Assembly (NCBI GenBank): GCA_002104935.1
Contig: MCGT01000034.1
Span: forward strand, 62,001 to 126,000
Reading direction: 5' to 3'
Source of the DNA: Hesseltinella vesiculosa
Taxonomy: Eukaryota; Mucoromycota; Mucoromycetes; Mucorales; Cunninghamellaceae
Length of the DNA stretch: 64,000 nt
Shown here in pieces: positions 11,830-22,431 of the stretch. Made by a program: the position numbers and the translations under genes. Position 1 is the stretch's first letter. Every line of letters starts with the position of its first letter. The notes beneath the pieces were generated by a model. The model had not been told where the DNA came from. It ran no database searches and worked only from the letters and a program-made list of their open reading frames with translations.

Positions 11830-14800
11830 TTATGATATGGCTGACGGGGATGAAGGTTCATCTTCTAGGAGGTCATTGTCACTGGTGCGGTCGTCATCAT
11901 GGGTGGGAGGAAGGGTGTGGGACCAAGCATACCAGAACAAGACACTGACGGAGCCGAGGGCCATCTGGGTGGACCAAAAGTAGAGAAGGTGCCATGCAAG
12001 TTGATAGAGGTATTTGGGCGAGAAAACGGTCCAGATGAAGAGATGCTCGCGCAGGACGGTGACAGACAGAGAGAGCATGGCCAGGGTCAGGCTGAAGAGC
12101 GAGGCTGGGACGAGGCAGAAAGTTATCCATCGCTGTGAGAGGCTTTCGACGGTTGGCTGGCATTGATCAGTCACCAGTACCCAGCCAGCCATGCACCACC
12201 AGATGGCGCCCGACCAGTTGGCAGAAAAGGTCAGGATGCTGATTTTCCAAGGTTCATAGTCACTGACGCCTGTGTATGCCTGGCCAAGATCCACATCGGC
12301 CAGTGTATTTCCGTGATCCATGACAAAGAAACCAACTTGGGCGAGACAGACAACCAAGAACCCAAGGACCCAGGGTGGTACCTGGCCCAGTGAACGTTTC
12401 CACCAGAGCAGCAGTTCCAGTTGAGCAATGAACAGAATAAAATGCAGACTGTGATGGGTGCGGCTCAGCAAGATCAGTACTGGCGTGACTGCATACAGCA
12501 ACAAGCGTAGGAAGGGGCGGCTGTCGTCGGTTGTCGTCCAGTCAGCCGCATCTGGCATGGCCAAAAAAAAAAAAAAATGAGCACCAAGCATACGTCTTCT
12601 CATTGTTTTTACATTCGATGGGCTGCAGCGAAACGAGGTGGCTGGCACGTTTGGTGACAAAGATGGTGAGCGAGAGGATCAATAAGCTGGTGGAGCCATA
12701 ATTGTAGATCAATTGACCAAGCTGGACTTGGGTCAGAGGCTGGACCAGATCCCAAGCGAGCAGCGGTTCGTAGAATTTACCAGAGACGGAATCATCGAGC
12801 TGAAGGCCTTCGTGCCGCAGCTTGTAGACCATGACCAGGGCAGAGGTCAGTGCCACAACAAGCACCAAGGATACTTTGCAAAGAAGCTGGATCCATCGGG
12901 ATTCCTTGTGCATGGGCATGCCCACCAGGTGCCAGGCGCACGCCAGGATCGGCAAAGCCAGAGCTGCAGCAAGCACATGCATGGAGCCATGCCCGGCCTC
13001 GCTGGTCTTCCATGCCAATCCGGCACGTACAAGTAAAAGCTGAACCACCATGGAAAGGGCAAGCGTCAGCTGCATCTGCACCGATTTGTTCGCGACGACA
13101 TAGCTGAAGAGGGGAAAAAGAAAGGGGTAAGGACGAGTCTATTTTCATTGAAAGCTTACCTTTGCAAGGCCAGGGTAAAGAGGAAGGTCTGAACCCAATA
13201 ATACCAGATCATCGATTCTTGTTCCACAAAGCTACTGGCAAACACGCTGGCACTGTAGCCAAGGACGAGAACAAGGGTCACGCGCTCAAGCAGCCACCAT
13301 TGCGAGCTATCCTGCCTGACACTTGGCCATGTCCAGGTGAGAAGCTGGGCAGTGCTAGCAAGGATAAAAACGGTGCCAAGGACCATGTTTCGTAAGTCAT
13401 AGTTGCTGGCAGTGTCTGACAAGCTGCCCTTGGCCGTTTGGATGCACTTTTTTTTTTTTTTAAAAAAAAAAAAAACCGAATCAGGGACTCGTGCTACTTT
13501 TTTTTTTAAGGTGCCTGTCTTGGATCGTTACCTCGACATAGCCTTTGATAGATTCGATTGCCAGGGAAATGTCAGCGTTGGACAAGAATGCTTGATGCTG
13601 CTTGGTGGCAACGTCGAAGCATTGGGGGTTTGGGTGGAGCTGGTCTAGTTGATGGGCGTTCAGCTGCAGTGCACGAAGCATGTAGCCAGCCTTTTCTTTG
13701 GTCAAGGCACTATGGCGATTCAGCACGGGCAGGATGACTTGACCCAGGCTGTTCTTTGGGATTGGGACGCCAAACAACAAGGACAGCGTCGGGACAAGGT
13801 CGATCTGGTCAATGACAGGGTGGCCAAAGTCGTCCAAGTCTGCGTCAAACACTGGCATCACATGCTTTTCACGGCGAATCACAGGCCGAGAATAGAATCG
13901 AGGGCTTGCAAAGACCATGGCCTAGGATGAGGATAAGCGTTCGTACCATCGTCGGGTAAGAGAAAGAAGCGTGTTTACCGTTGAAATCTCACCAACAGAG
14001 GAGCCGCCATGATTTCCAGCCTCATTCATACCATGGTCACCACAGACCACCAGCAGTGTTCCTTTGGCCGTGGAGTCCTTTTTTGATCGTTGAGCGTCCT
14101 GCTGTGCAATCAGGGTATAGATGGATTCGATGGCTTGATCCATTTCTTGCTGCTTGGGGAGCATGAGCGGGCTTGGAGAGAAAAGAGGAGGCGAGGATGA
14201 GGACGCGCGTGGTTTCTTCTTTTTTCTTCACTTTTACCTTTTAGGACCGCCCAGGTGACCGACGTGGTCCAAGCCCAGGTAATGCATAATGACAGAGTTC
14301 CAATCATCGACCGGGAGATCCACACCAATATGACGGGTCACATTTGTGTCCACTTCTACGGTGTCCTATTTGTTGTGAGAAAGGAGGGGAATCGCGTAAG
14401 AAGGTTGAGAAAAATGTGTCGGGGGGGGGGGAGGTGCTGACATACCGAGACATAGAAAGAAGTGGTGCCGTCCGTTTTGGAAAAGGTATCAGGGAAGAGC
14501 CGCATCCATGTGTCGTCACCAAAGAAATGGATAGAATGGTTTGCGTTGTGGTGCAGCTGATGGACCCAATTGTCATGGTAGGCAAGCGATGAGCTGGTGT
14601 CTGATTCGGCAATATTCAAAATAGCATCGAGAAAGCTAGGTACGGTACCTAGTCCCACAGAAAAACGCGTTAGCAAGGGTGCGTTGCAAGAGACGAGGTG
14701 GTCTTACCGGTAGTCAATGCTTTGATACGTGGCATGGTTACCGTTGGCGCCTTGGCTTTGGCGGTAAAAGGTAGAGCGATGCCTTGATCCATGAGGCTCC

Positions 14801-15137
14801 GTACAAAGGTAAAGCCATTGTGTTTATCAAAGACAAAATCACTGGCAATGAAAATCGTCAGTAAGATGATGAAGCGATGCAGATCGAAGTGCTACACTCG
14901 ATAAGGATGCCACTGATCAGCTTACTTTCGCAGAGCATCGATCACCACAAACACCAATCGATCGAATTCAGGCTCGATGACAGGATGGGAGGAGGACGGC
15001 AGTAGATCGGCAGGTGAGACGAACCCCGGTAAGTAGGTCTTGTAGGGGAAGAAACCACGAACGAATAAGAGAATACCAACAAGCTGCACCACCCCTACAA
15101 GGAAGAGATACAACAGGCGTGGTGGATGATACCCCAT
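11830..15137 (-). CDS. GPI13: GPI ethanolamine phosphate transferase 3 (PIG-O/GPI13)
   Basis: ER membrane enzyme that adds ethanolamine phosphate to the third mannose of the GPI anchor, the site later joined to protein. Nine exons: 15137..14926, 14841..14708, 14648..14446, 14365..14238, 14171..13979, 13921..13532, 13446..13160, 13103..12613, 12551..11830; 919 aa. An N-terminal membrane segment (LLYLFLVGVVQLVGILLFV) precedes an alkaline-phosphatase-type lumenal domain with VFVVIDALR, TVTMPRIKALTTG, FFGDDTWMRLFP, HYLGLDHVGH and VCGDHGMNEAGNHGG, supplying the metal-binding Asp/His residues. The C-terminal half is a run of hydrophobic segments. The intron before 13446 ends in an unusual acceptor preceded by about 14 A. 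A 49-bp A-tract begins 13 nt upstream of the ATG. Confidence 0.92.
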
Positions 15138-15147
15138 GAGATGAACA

Positions 15148-15203
<56 letters not shown>

Positions 15204-15544
15204 GACAAAGCTGTGTTGTCTCTCTCTTTTTAGTCCTTTCCTTCTTGCCCTTCCTGCTCTTCTTACCAGTTTCTCGATCTCCATATTTCTATTTACGGTT
15301 TTCTTCAAGCATCTCAACTATCCTACCTGCTTGAAGCCAGTTCCTGGGCAACACCATCCATCCTAAAATGACACTCGATCCCGCCGGCCTGCGATACATC
15401 GGCGGAGGCTGAATTATGCCTGGGCCATTGCCAAGCTTGTGGGTACGAGTTAGGCCAAAAAAAAATTGGCAGCGGGCGGGCTTACAAAAATGTCGAGGTT
15501 TTTTTTTTCATACGTTTCTCCTTTTTTATTTTGTTTCCATAAGC
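15138..15544. promoter_or_regulatory. divergent promoter region PIG-O / Aurora kinase
   Basis: 407 bp between two diverging start codons. Holds the 49-bp A-tract, C/T-rich stretches and shorter A or T runs. No clear TATA box was seen. Confidence 0.5.
15151..15199. repeat. 49-bp uninterrupted A-tract
   Basis: Pure poly-A on the plus strand, inside the 408-bp divergent promoter between PIG-O and Aurora kinase and only 13 nt from the PIG-O start codon. In the PIG-O transcript orientation it would be a U49 5' leader, or a nucleosome-excluding promoter tract. Confidence 0.9.
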
Positions 15545-16808
15545 ATGAATGTTACCCGCCCCAAGCGCTCCCTTCAACGAACGAACAGCTCTAGCGATAC
15601 TCGTGCTAGTAAAAAGAGAACCAGCGTTGGTCCAAAGTAATCGCTCACTCGTTCATCGTCCATGATTGACGTTCTCACACACCCTCTTTCTCTTTCTCAA
15701 AGGCAGCCCATTGAATACAAACAATGGACGGCCGATGACTTTCTTGTAGGACGTGAAATTGGCCGGGGCAATTTCGGCTATGTCTACCTAGCTCGCGAGA
15801 AAGCCAGTGGCTATATTGTTGCTCTCAAGGTCATGTACAAGTCGGAAATCCTGAAAGATCACAACGAGCGCCAGATACGACGGGAAGTCGAGATTCAAAG
15901 CAGCCTCAAGCAAGTGCATCCCGTTGTCATGCCTGACACCCACGCTGCCATGCTGATGCCTTTTTTTTTTTGTGAAATAGGCATGAAAATATCTTGCGGC
16001 TCTACGGCTATTTCCACGACGAAACCCGATTTATCCTGATCCTCGAATATGCTCCTGGAGGTGAATTATACCAGCAACTGCAAAAACAAAAACGGTTCAT
16101 GGAATCCGTCGCTTCAAAGGTTTTAAAAAAAAAGAAAAGCGATGTCGGCCTGGAAAGGCTCATGTGTTGTTCTTATTATTTGTACAGTATGCCAGACAGT
16201 TGACACACGCCCTGATCTATTTACACTCGAAACGGGTGATTCACCGAGACATCAAGCCTGAGAATCTGATGATAGGACTGAATGATGATTTGAAAATTGG
16301 CGATTTTGGTTGGTCGGTCAAGACAGATACTTTTGAGTAAGTGGCAGGGGCAAAGACAACAGAGAACTCAATTTTATCGGGGGTAGTACGCGCCGAAGCA
16401 CCTTTTGTGGCACGTTGGATTACCTGCCTCCCGAAATGATCCAAGGCTTGAATCATGATACCAAAGCGGACGTGTGGGCGCTTGGTGTGCTGCTATTTGA
16501 AATGCTGACGGGCAAGCCTCCATTTGAAGACTCAAGGGATGAAGAGGAAGTCTGCCAACGGATCAAGGAAGCCGACATTAAATATCCACCCAACCTGTCT
16601 AGACAAGCCAGAGACCTGTTGGAACAGGCAAGTGCCTACCAAAAAAAAGTTTGCAAAGCTCACATTTTTTCATTGATAAAAGTTGCTGCAAAAACGAGCC
16701 GTGGACAGAATATCACTACAGGAGGTATTAAAGCATCCCTTTATCACCCGGTGGCTCCATGTTGAGGCAACCAAAGAAAAAGCAGCCAAGGAAGTCAAAG
16801 CCAAGTAG
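15545..16808 (+). CDS. Aurora-type serine/threonine protein kinase
   Basis: Mitotic kinase of the chromosomal passenger complex (Ipl1/Ark1 family). Six exons: 15545..15636, 15703..15909, 15981..16119, 16188..16336, 16387..16627, 16683..16808; 317 aa. A short basic tail ([19 protein letters not shown]) precedes the kinase domain: glycine loop GRGNFGYV, catalytic Lys73 in VALKVMYKS, Aurora-specific [33 protein letters not shown] and the activation segment [16 protein letters not shown]. Introns 2 and 5 both have GC donors (GCAAGT); using them gives SLKHENIL and [15 protein letters not shown] without gaps, whereas GT sites nearby break the frame. Expected to act at centromeres and spindle with INCENP/Sli15 and survivin/Bir1 homologues, none of which are in this window. 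Confidence 0.93.
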
Positions 16809-16935
16809 GTTTTGATGTCGTACCATCGCTCACCTGCGGTATTTCAATGCAGTTTCACCAAAAAAAAAAAAATAAAATAAAAAATAGAAACGATACTTCT
16901 TCCTCCCTTTGTTATTTTGTCTTCATTAAATCACG

Positions 16936-17931
16936 ATGAGCTCCTCCAACAACAAGATAGAACAGGTAGAAACCTATGACTTTTCTACGTTGCAAAGTGA
17001 ATTCGATCAAGACGATAACGCGCACGATGACCGAGATGTTTATGCAATGGCTGAATCCACCATGGGTAAACATCCATTCCCAGCCTATGACTTTTTTTGC
17101 CTCTGACTAGCTTTCTTTGATGGAACATGCCAGGCATTTCCTTTTCTGCCTATGAACCTGTAGCAGCTGAAAGATCCTTGGACGATGAAGCCTTCCATAT
17201 CAAGAGAACCCCCACCCTACCCACCGCCTCTACTGCCCATCCCTATCTCAACCATGACCCGTTTGCCAGCAAGACCAAGCAGAACCAGCGATTTGATTCA
17301 AAACGAGTAAGCGGACCTCTTACAGAAGCCCTTGGCTGATTTCTTTTGATATTAGTATGCTGGCAAGAAAATTGATACGCGTCCCGTGGTTGCTGGTAAA
17401 GAAAGGCGGCTTTCGGTTCTTTTTTTTTTAAGCTTTCTTTTTTTTAGGAGTCTCCTACGCAGCCATGGCCTCATCGTCTACAGGCGGGGAGAAGTCACCT
17501 GATCCCATGACCATCCCCATGCCAATCGATCTCCACGAACAAGACAAGCACCAGGCGGATGAAGAAAAGGATTATGCTCCATTTGACGACAAAGGCAATG
17601 GTCTTCACCAGCGGCCAAACATGCTGCACAGCTTACTGCCTGCCATGGCTCCTCCTGCTTATCCTGGCATGTTCCAGGCCCCCTTTGCTCCCATCCGTCC
17701 TTCCTTCCCCCCTGGCAAGTTTGTCAAGCTTGACGTCCAGGACCTCTTTGCCAGTGCCCAGCCCGGCAGCTCAGGCTCGTCCATCCGTATCCAAAAACCG
17801 GATCTCACGCCTAGTCAAGAACTCAAGCAGCTCTTGGAAGAAGGTTACCAGGTAAGCCATTCCTTTGGTGAAGCACAAGCGCTCATCTCCATTCGTTTTT
17901 GCTCCAGCAGGCAGAAAAAAACCACTCGTAA
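16936..17931 (+). CDS. uncharacterised acidic, Pro-rich protein
   Basis: No family recognised. Five exons with agreeing phases: 16936..17065, 17134..17306, 17356..17395, 17448..17851 and a 21-nt last exon 17911..17931; 255 aa. The start follows an AT-rich leader containing a 12-A run. The protein is hydrophilic with no membrane segment or signal peptide. Visible blocks: acidic start with DFSTLQSEFDQDD, a Pro/Ala/Phe stretch (PAMAPPAYPGMFQAPFAP) and a final LTPSQELKQLLEEGYQ that may be a short helix for protein binding. The terminal exon is the least certain part, because two adjacent CAG acceptors are possible; both give the same stop. It lies 127 nt downstream of the Aurora stop on the same strand. 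Confidence 0.6.
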
Positions 17932-18121
17932 ATGGATCTCTATTTAATCATGGTCGTAGAAATAAAAGACGACATGGATACCCAAATCGTTTTTCATGCA
18001 GCCGGCAATGAACTCCGGAGCAACAAGCCACCAGCTAAAAAAAAAAAAGAAAAAAGTCGCCCCGCTGGTTTTTTTCCTCACCTCTTTTTCTTGTGCCAAC
18101 CCATTTTTTAATTTCATTACC

Positions 18122-19193
18122 ATGGATGTTACCGAGATCTTGGAAGCTCACAAAGCTCAATTGTAAGTGATTGCATACTTGGTCTCCCAAAGACTGACAT
18201 TTCGATCAACAGTAAACCTATCACAGTGGAAAAGCTGGTGCCTTTGGATTTCGATCTGAGTCTGCTGGCCGGTTTTGATACCAATGCTCTTGACGACAAA
18301 CGGTTAAAGTAAGCAAAGATAAAAGCAAGAAAAGGGATCTGATGCACAAATGTCGATAGAGGCACCAAGGAAGCTTACTTGAAGGAAATGACTCGGGACA
18401 ATGTGCAGCTGGTGGTCAATGGCATTTTTGAATTGCCTGTCAAGACCAGCGACCATGGGATCTTGGCTGAACTGCCTGACCGCACAACGGTTCTGCCTCG
18501 GGAAAAGCCCTTGCCCAAGGAAAAGCCCATGACCCGATGGGAAAAATTCGCCCAGACAAAGGGCATCCAGAACCGCAAACGAGAGCGCATGGTGTGGGAC
18601 GACGACCGCCAGGAATACGTGCCTCGCTGGGGCTACAAGGGTGGTGCCAAGGATGGCACTCAGGATTGGTTGATCGAAGTGCCCAACAGTGTGGACCCTA
18701 TGACCGATATGTACCAAGCCAAGCGTGAAGAAAAGAAGGAGCGCGTGGCCAAGAACGCCAAACGTCAAAAGCGCAATGAAGAAGAAGGTGCTGCCGCCAC
18801 CATGGCTGGCAAAAAGGACGTGCGTGACCTCAAAAAGGACGAATTGCAGAGCGCCATTGCCGCCTCCCGTACCGCCACCGCCAGCATGGGCAAGTTTGAC
18901 AAGGCCCTCCGCAACGAACAGAAAGTCAAAGGCGTCACTCACCAGGTAAAAGGGCAAAATGCCGCCGCTGGGCCCCGCTGACCCGCCTTTCTTAGTTTTC
19001 CTCCAATATTGGCGACGCCAAGGCTGAAAAGAACTCTTCCATGGATATCCTCAACAAGATTGTGGGCAAGGATGCCAAGGTCGATGTCAACAAGGCTGTG
19101 CGTATGCATGCTCGTGATTCGGCCAAGAAGAACTTTTCTAAATCCAACGACAAGAAATCCGACAAGAAATTCAACAAGAAACAACGAAAATAA
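18122..19193 (+). CDS. RRS1: regulator of ribosome biosynthesis RRS1
   Basis: Nuclear/nucleolar factor that with RPF2 delivers the 5S RNP to pre-60S particles. Four exons: 18122..18162, 18213..18308, 18360..18945, 18996..19193; 306 aa. Family blocks visible: VEKLVPLDFDLSLLAGFD near the N-terminus, the ELPDRTTVLPREKPLPKEKPMTRWEKFA core typical of RRS1, and GYKGGAKDGTQDWLIEVP. The C-terminal third is lysine rich (basic tail KKSDKKFNKKQRK), consistent with nuclear targeting and RNA binding. The intron at 18946..18995 is unusually GC rich for this window. Confidence 0.93.
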
Positions 19194-19454
19194 TCTCTCC
19201 CTCACTCTTTTTTTATTGCATCCCCTACATCTTTATGTCATTCACCACTTCTTTTTTTTTTTTTCATTCATTGGTCACCCAAACGTGTAAAATAAACCCA
19301 CTTTCTTTTCTTTTTGCATGATTCCGTGTCTTGATGTCGTGGCTTGTGAGCGGTCAGCATCCAAATTCGGAAATCGCAGCCATTGTCTGCGACAAAAAAA
19401 AAAAAAAAAAGAGCCCTTCTTCGCTTCTTCACTTTTGTATTATCACCTACAAAC

Positions 19455-19562
19455 ATGTAAGAGAAAATCATGATCATGAACAGAACACTGACATTTGGAT
19501 GATCTTAGGGGACGGCATTGTCAACTGGTCATGGGCCCAGCCGGAAGTGGCAAAGTAAGAAA

Positions 19563-19599
<37 letters not shown>

Positions 19600-20805
19600 A
19601 GGCCTGTTTGTCACTTGTAGTCTACATTCTGTTCTACCATGCTGACGCATTGCCAAACCATTGGTCGTAAGGTTCACTTGGTGAATCTTGATCCTGCAGC
19701 TGAGCATTTTGAATATGAGCCCACCATTGGTAAAACAAAAATGCACGCCAAGCTCTGCCAAATTGGCCACTGACTGACTGCGTGTTTTTTACAACTAGAT
19801 ATTCGCGATCTGATTACATTGGAAGATGTGATGGAGGAATTGGACTATGGGCCCAATGGAGGCTTGATCTATTGTTTAGAGTAAGTGACAATGAATGACA
19901 ACCGAGACTCACCGGCTTCTTGGGACCAGGTTTTTGTTGAACAATATCGACTGGCTGGAGGAGGAGATTGGCAATTATGACGACGACTATTTGATTTTTG
20001 ATTGTCCCGGCCAGATTGAACTGTACACACATTTCCCCATCATGCGACGTCTGTGCGAACAACTGCAGCGCTGGAACATGAATATTTGTGGCGTGTACTG
20101 CCTAGAATCCCAATTCATTGAGGACAAGAACAAGTATTTTTCTGGAGTGCTGAGCGCCATGAGTGCCATGGTGAATTTGGAAATCCCCCATATCAATGTC
20201 ATGACCAAGATGGACCTGATCCAAGGCGATTACGGCAACAAGGCCGAGCAGGACCTGCCCGAGGACGACGATAACGATGACGATGACGATGAAGCTACAG
20301 ACCAAAAGAGACAGCAACGGCGCAAGAACCGGCGCATCAAGCTGGAACAGATCATGACGGATCGCGAATTGGACCGGTACCTGGACCCTGATCCAATGTT
20401 GATGGTGGACGAGAACAACCGGTTGACCGACGAGGAATTGGCTGGACGGGCCGGCAAGTTCCATGCTCTGAACCAAGCCATTGTGCAGCTCGTAAAAAAA
20501 AGCATTGCTTCGTCAGCACAAGCCCTGACTTTTTTTTTTTTTTGTAGATCGACGATTACAGTATGGTGAGCTTTATACCATTGAATATCACGGATGATGA
20601 TTCTATCGAATACGTTTTGTCCAATATTGATCATTCCATGCAATATGGTGAAGATTTGGAACCCAAGGTAATCCAAGGGAAAAAAAAGGGAGAGCCCTGG
20701 TTGGAAAAGAAAAGAAGAAACCTTAAAAAAATATGCAAGGAGCACTCACATATTTTTTTTCTTCTGCATTTTTAGGAACCAGACGATGCTATTGAACTGG
20801 AATGA
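19455..20805 (+). CDS. GPN3: GPN-loop GTPase 3
   Basis: Small GTPase needed for assembly and nuclear import of RNA polymerases, acting with GPN1. Seven exons: 19455..19456, 19509..19554, 19621..19729, 19799..19880, 19930..20491, 20548..20667, 20776..20805; 316 aa. Walker A GPAGSGKS at residues 10-17, G2/G3-region [12 protein letters not shown] and [11 protein letters not shown], the defining Gly-Pro-Asn in ELDYGPNGG, and TKMD. A family-typical [13 protein letters not shown] start is recovered only if exon 1 ends in AT and the G of the start codon comes from exon 2: the genomic ATG at 19455 overlaps the GTAAGA donor. The protein has an extra acidic-basic insert ([21 protein letters not shown]) absent from the shorter yeast and human forms, placed after the TKMD motif. 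Confidence 0.9.
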
Positions 20806-22208
20806 ACATGCTACTTACGCGAACAATACAGAATATTTAGCAGGCAAACCCAATTCACAGGCAAAATAAATTGATTGCACACAAACCAGGTCTGATTTGC
20901 ACGCAAAGAAAATCCAGTGCACATGAATCTGATTCTCCAGCCACGCAAACAGATCTTCACGCCAACCAGATCTCAAGTGCACGCAAAGCTTTAAAAAAAA
21001 AGGAAGGGGAACTAGAGTATCGCAGTGTGACTGATTCACCCTTGGCAACCACTCCTCATCAAAACTCCAAGACTTCATTCCCTCTATTGAAGTCAAAAAT
21101 AGAAAGGAGAGAAAGAGAGAGATAGGCCGAAAACCCCCAACACAACCACTTTTCACTACCACGTCGCGTTGAAGCCTGTCAATACACCACATTGTAAAAA
21201 GCTCATGCCCTCCATCCTCTCTAAAGAAAAGCGTTGATATGGGCACACAGTAAAGAAAGTGAAGTTTTATCACAAGTGCAGCACCCCAAAAATAACTCTG
21301 AGCACCAATTTCTTGGTGTCACTTCCAATGGGGCTATCGATATCACAGCGTATGTGGCTGCAGGTACACGATTTATGAAAACAAAAGCTCATGATCCTAG
21401 CATGTGTTCTCCTGCGAAAGTAAATGACATCGATTTGATTGGTTGACGACATCATTTTTGACAGTTTTGCGACATTGCTTGTTGGAAGCACGGCTGATGT
21501 TGAATCCAAGCGCCAGGTAGGAGTGTGGGGAGGGAGGGGGGGAGCGCGGGACAAGAGGAGGCATGGGTGTGGTCATTTTTGAACGGCTTGGCAAACGATC
21601 CCAAAACCTTGACCGATCTCCATTTGATTTGTAACCATCGTACACTTTTTTTGTGTGACCTGTTCGTCGAAAAATGGCAACCTGCCCTACAGCCAAACCT
21701 GCAGGATTTCATCAATAAATAAAATAAAAAAAAATAGGATATGCTTGCAGCATTTTCATTTATAAAAAATGCTCGATCTCCTTTTTTTTTAAGAAAGTCA
21801 TGCGGAAAAAGTAAGTGGGCTTTTTTTTTGAGAATTTTGGATTTCACTAAATATCAAAACCAGCCTCCCGAGACAAAGTTTGGCATTCCTTGACGGCTTG
21901 ATGTACGTTTCTTTGACCATCTCATTACTGACAAAGGGGATTTGTTGGTTTTTTTGTTATTTCAGGGATGTTGTCCACTTGACCCAAAGGGCTTCAGCCA
22001 AACCCGGCAACAGCCAAAAAAGGAATCTTTGGTGAAATTTGGCAGGCGGAGGCGAAACGAGATTGGAAATGGCCGTTTTCTGGTTGAAACGGCCTTCCCC
22101 CTTTTTAGTGTGTTTCCCATTCTATTCTCGATTGTTTATACCGGCACTGTACAGATCTGTTTATGTCGGCTCGCGTCAGCCTAACAAAAATGCTACCAGT
22201 GATCTGAT

Positions 22209-22242
<34 letters not shown>

Positions 22243-22431
22243 CATTCAGTGCTTGCACGCACGCACTTCCCCCCTCTTGACTCACTCTCCGTTCTCTTGA
22301 TATTATAAAAAAAACCCTTGCTATTTTTTTCTTCCTTTTCCTTCTTTTCCTTTTTTTTATTGCCTTTTTTTTTTTTGGGTTGTTGCTTAAAAAATCCCTT
22401 TTTCTGCCACTCACCCTCTCCCCCTTTTTGT
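20806..22431. other. gene-poor gap with degenerate repeat
   Basis: 1.6 kb. Begins with a 20-22-bp degenerate repeat (20838-20990). Two plus-strand stretches look weakly coding: 21282-21420 (SNGAIDITAYVAAGTRF) and 21573-21722 (ending LVEKW-like then LQPNLQDFINK), but no phase-consistent gene joining them was found. The rest is homopolymer-rich promoter-like DNA, including a run of about 28 A at 22213-22240 before the next gene. Confidence 0.45.
20838..20990. repeat. degenerate 20-22-bp tandem repeat
   Basis: About seven imperfect units each containing GCA-C/G-GCAAA or GCACACAAACC followed by an AGATCT/AATCTGATT-type half. Clearest copies begin near 20839, 20858, 20876, 20898, 20918 and 20939. 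The array starts about 35 nt past the GPN3 stop codon. Confidence 0.55.

Noticed and set aside
20806..20990. CRISPR-like array
   Set aside because: Units are degenerate and contiguous, without constant repeats and unique spacers; the host is eukaryotic.
21234..21722. Possible small plus-strand gene after GPN3
   Set aside because: Weak coding-like stretches could not be joined in phase without stops and match no family I know.
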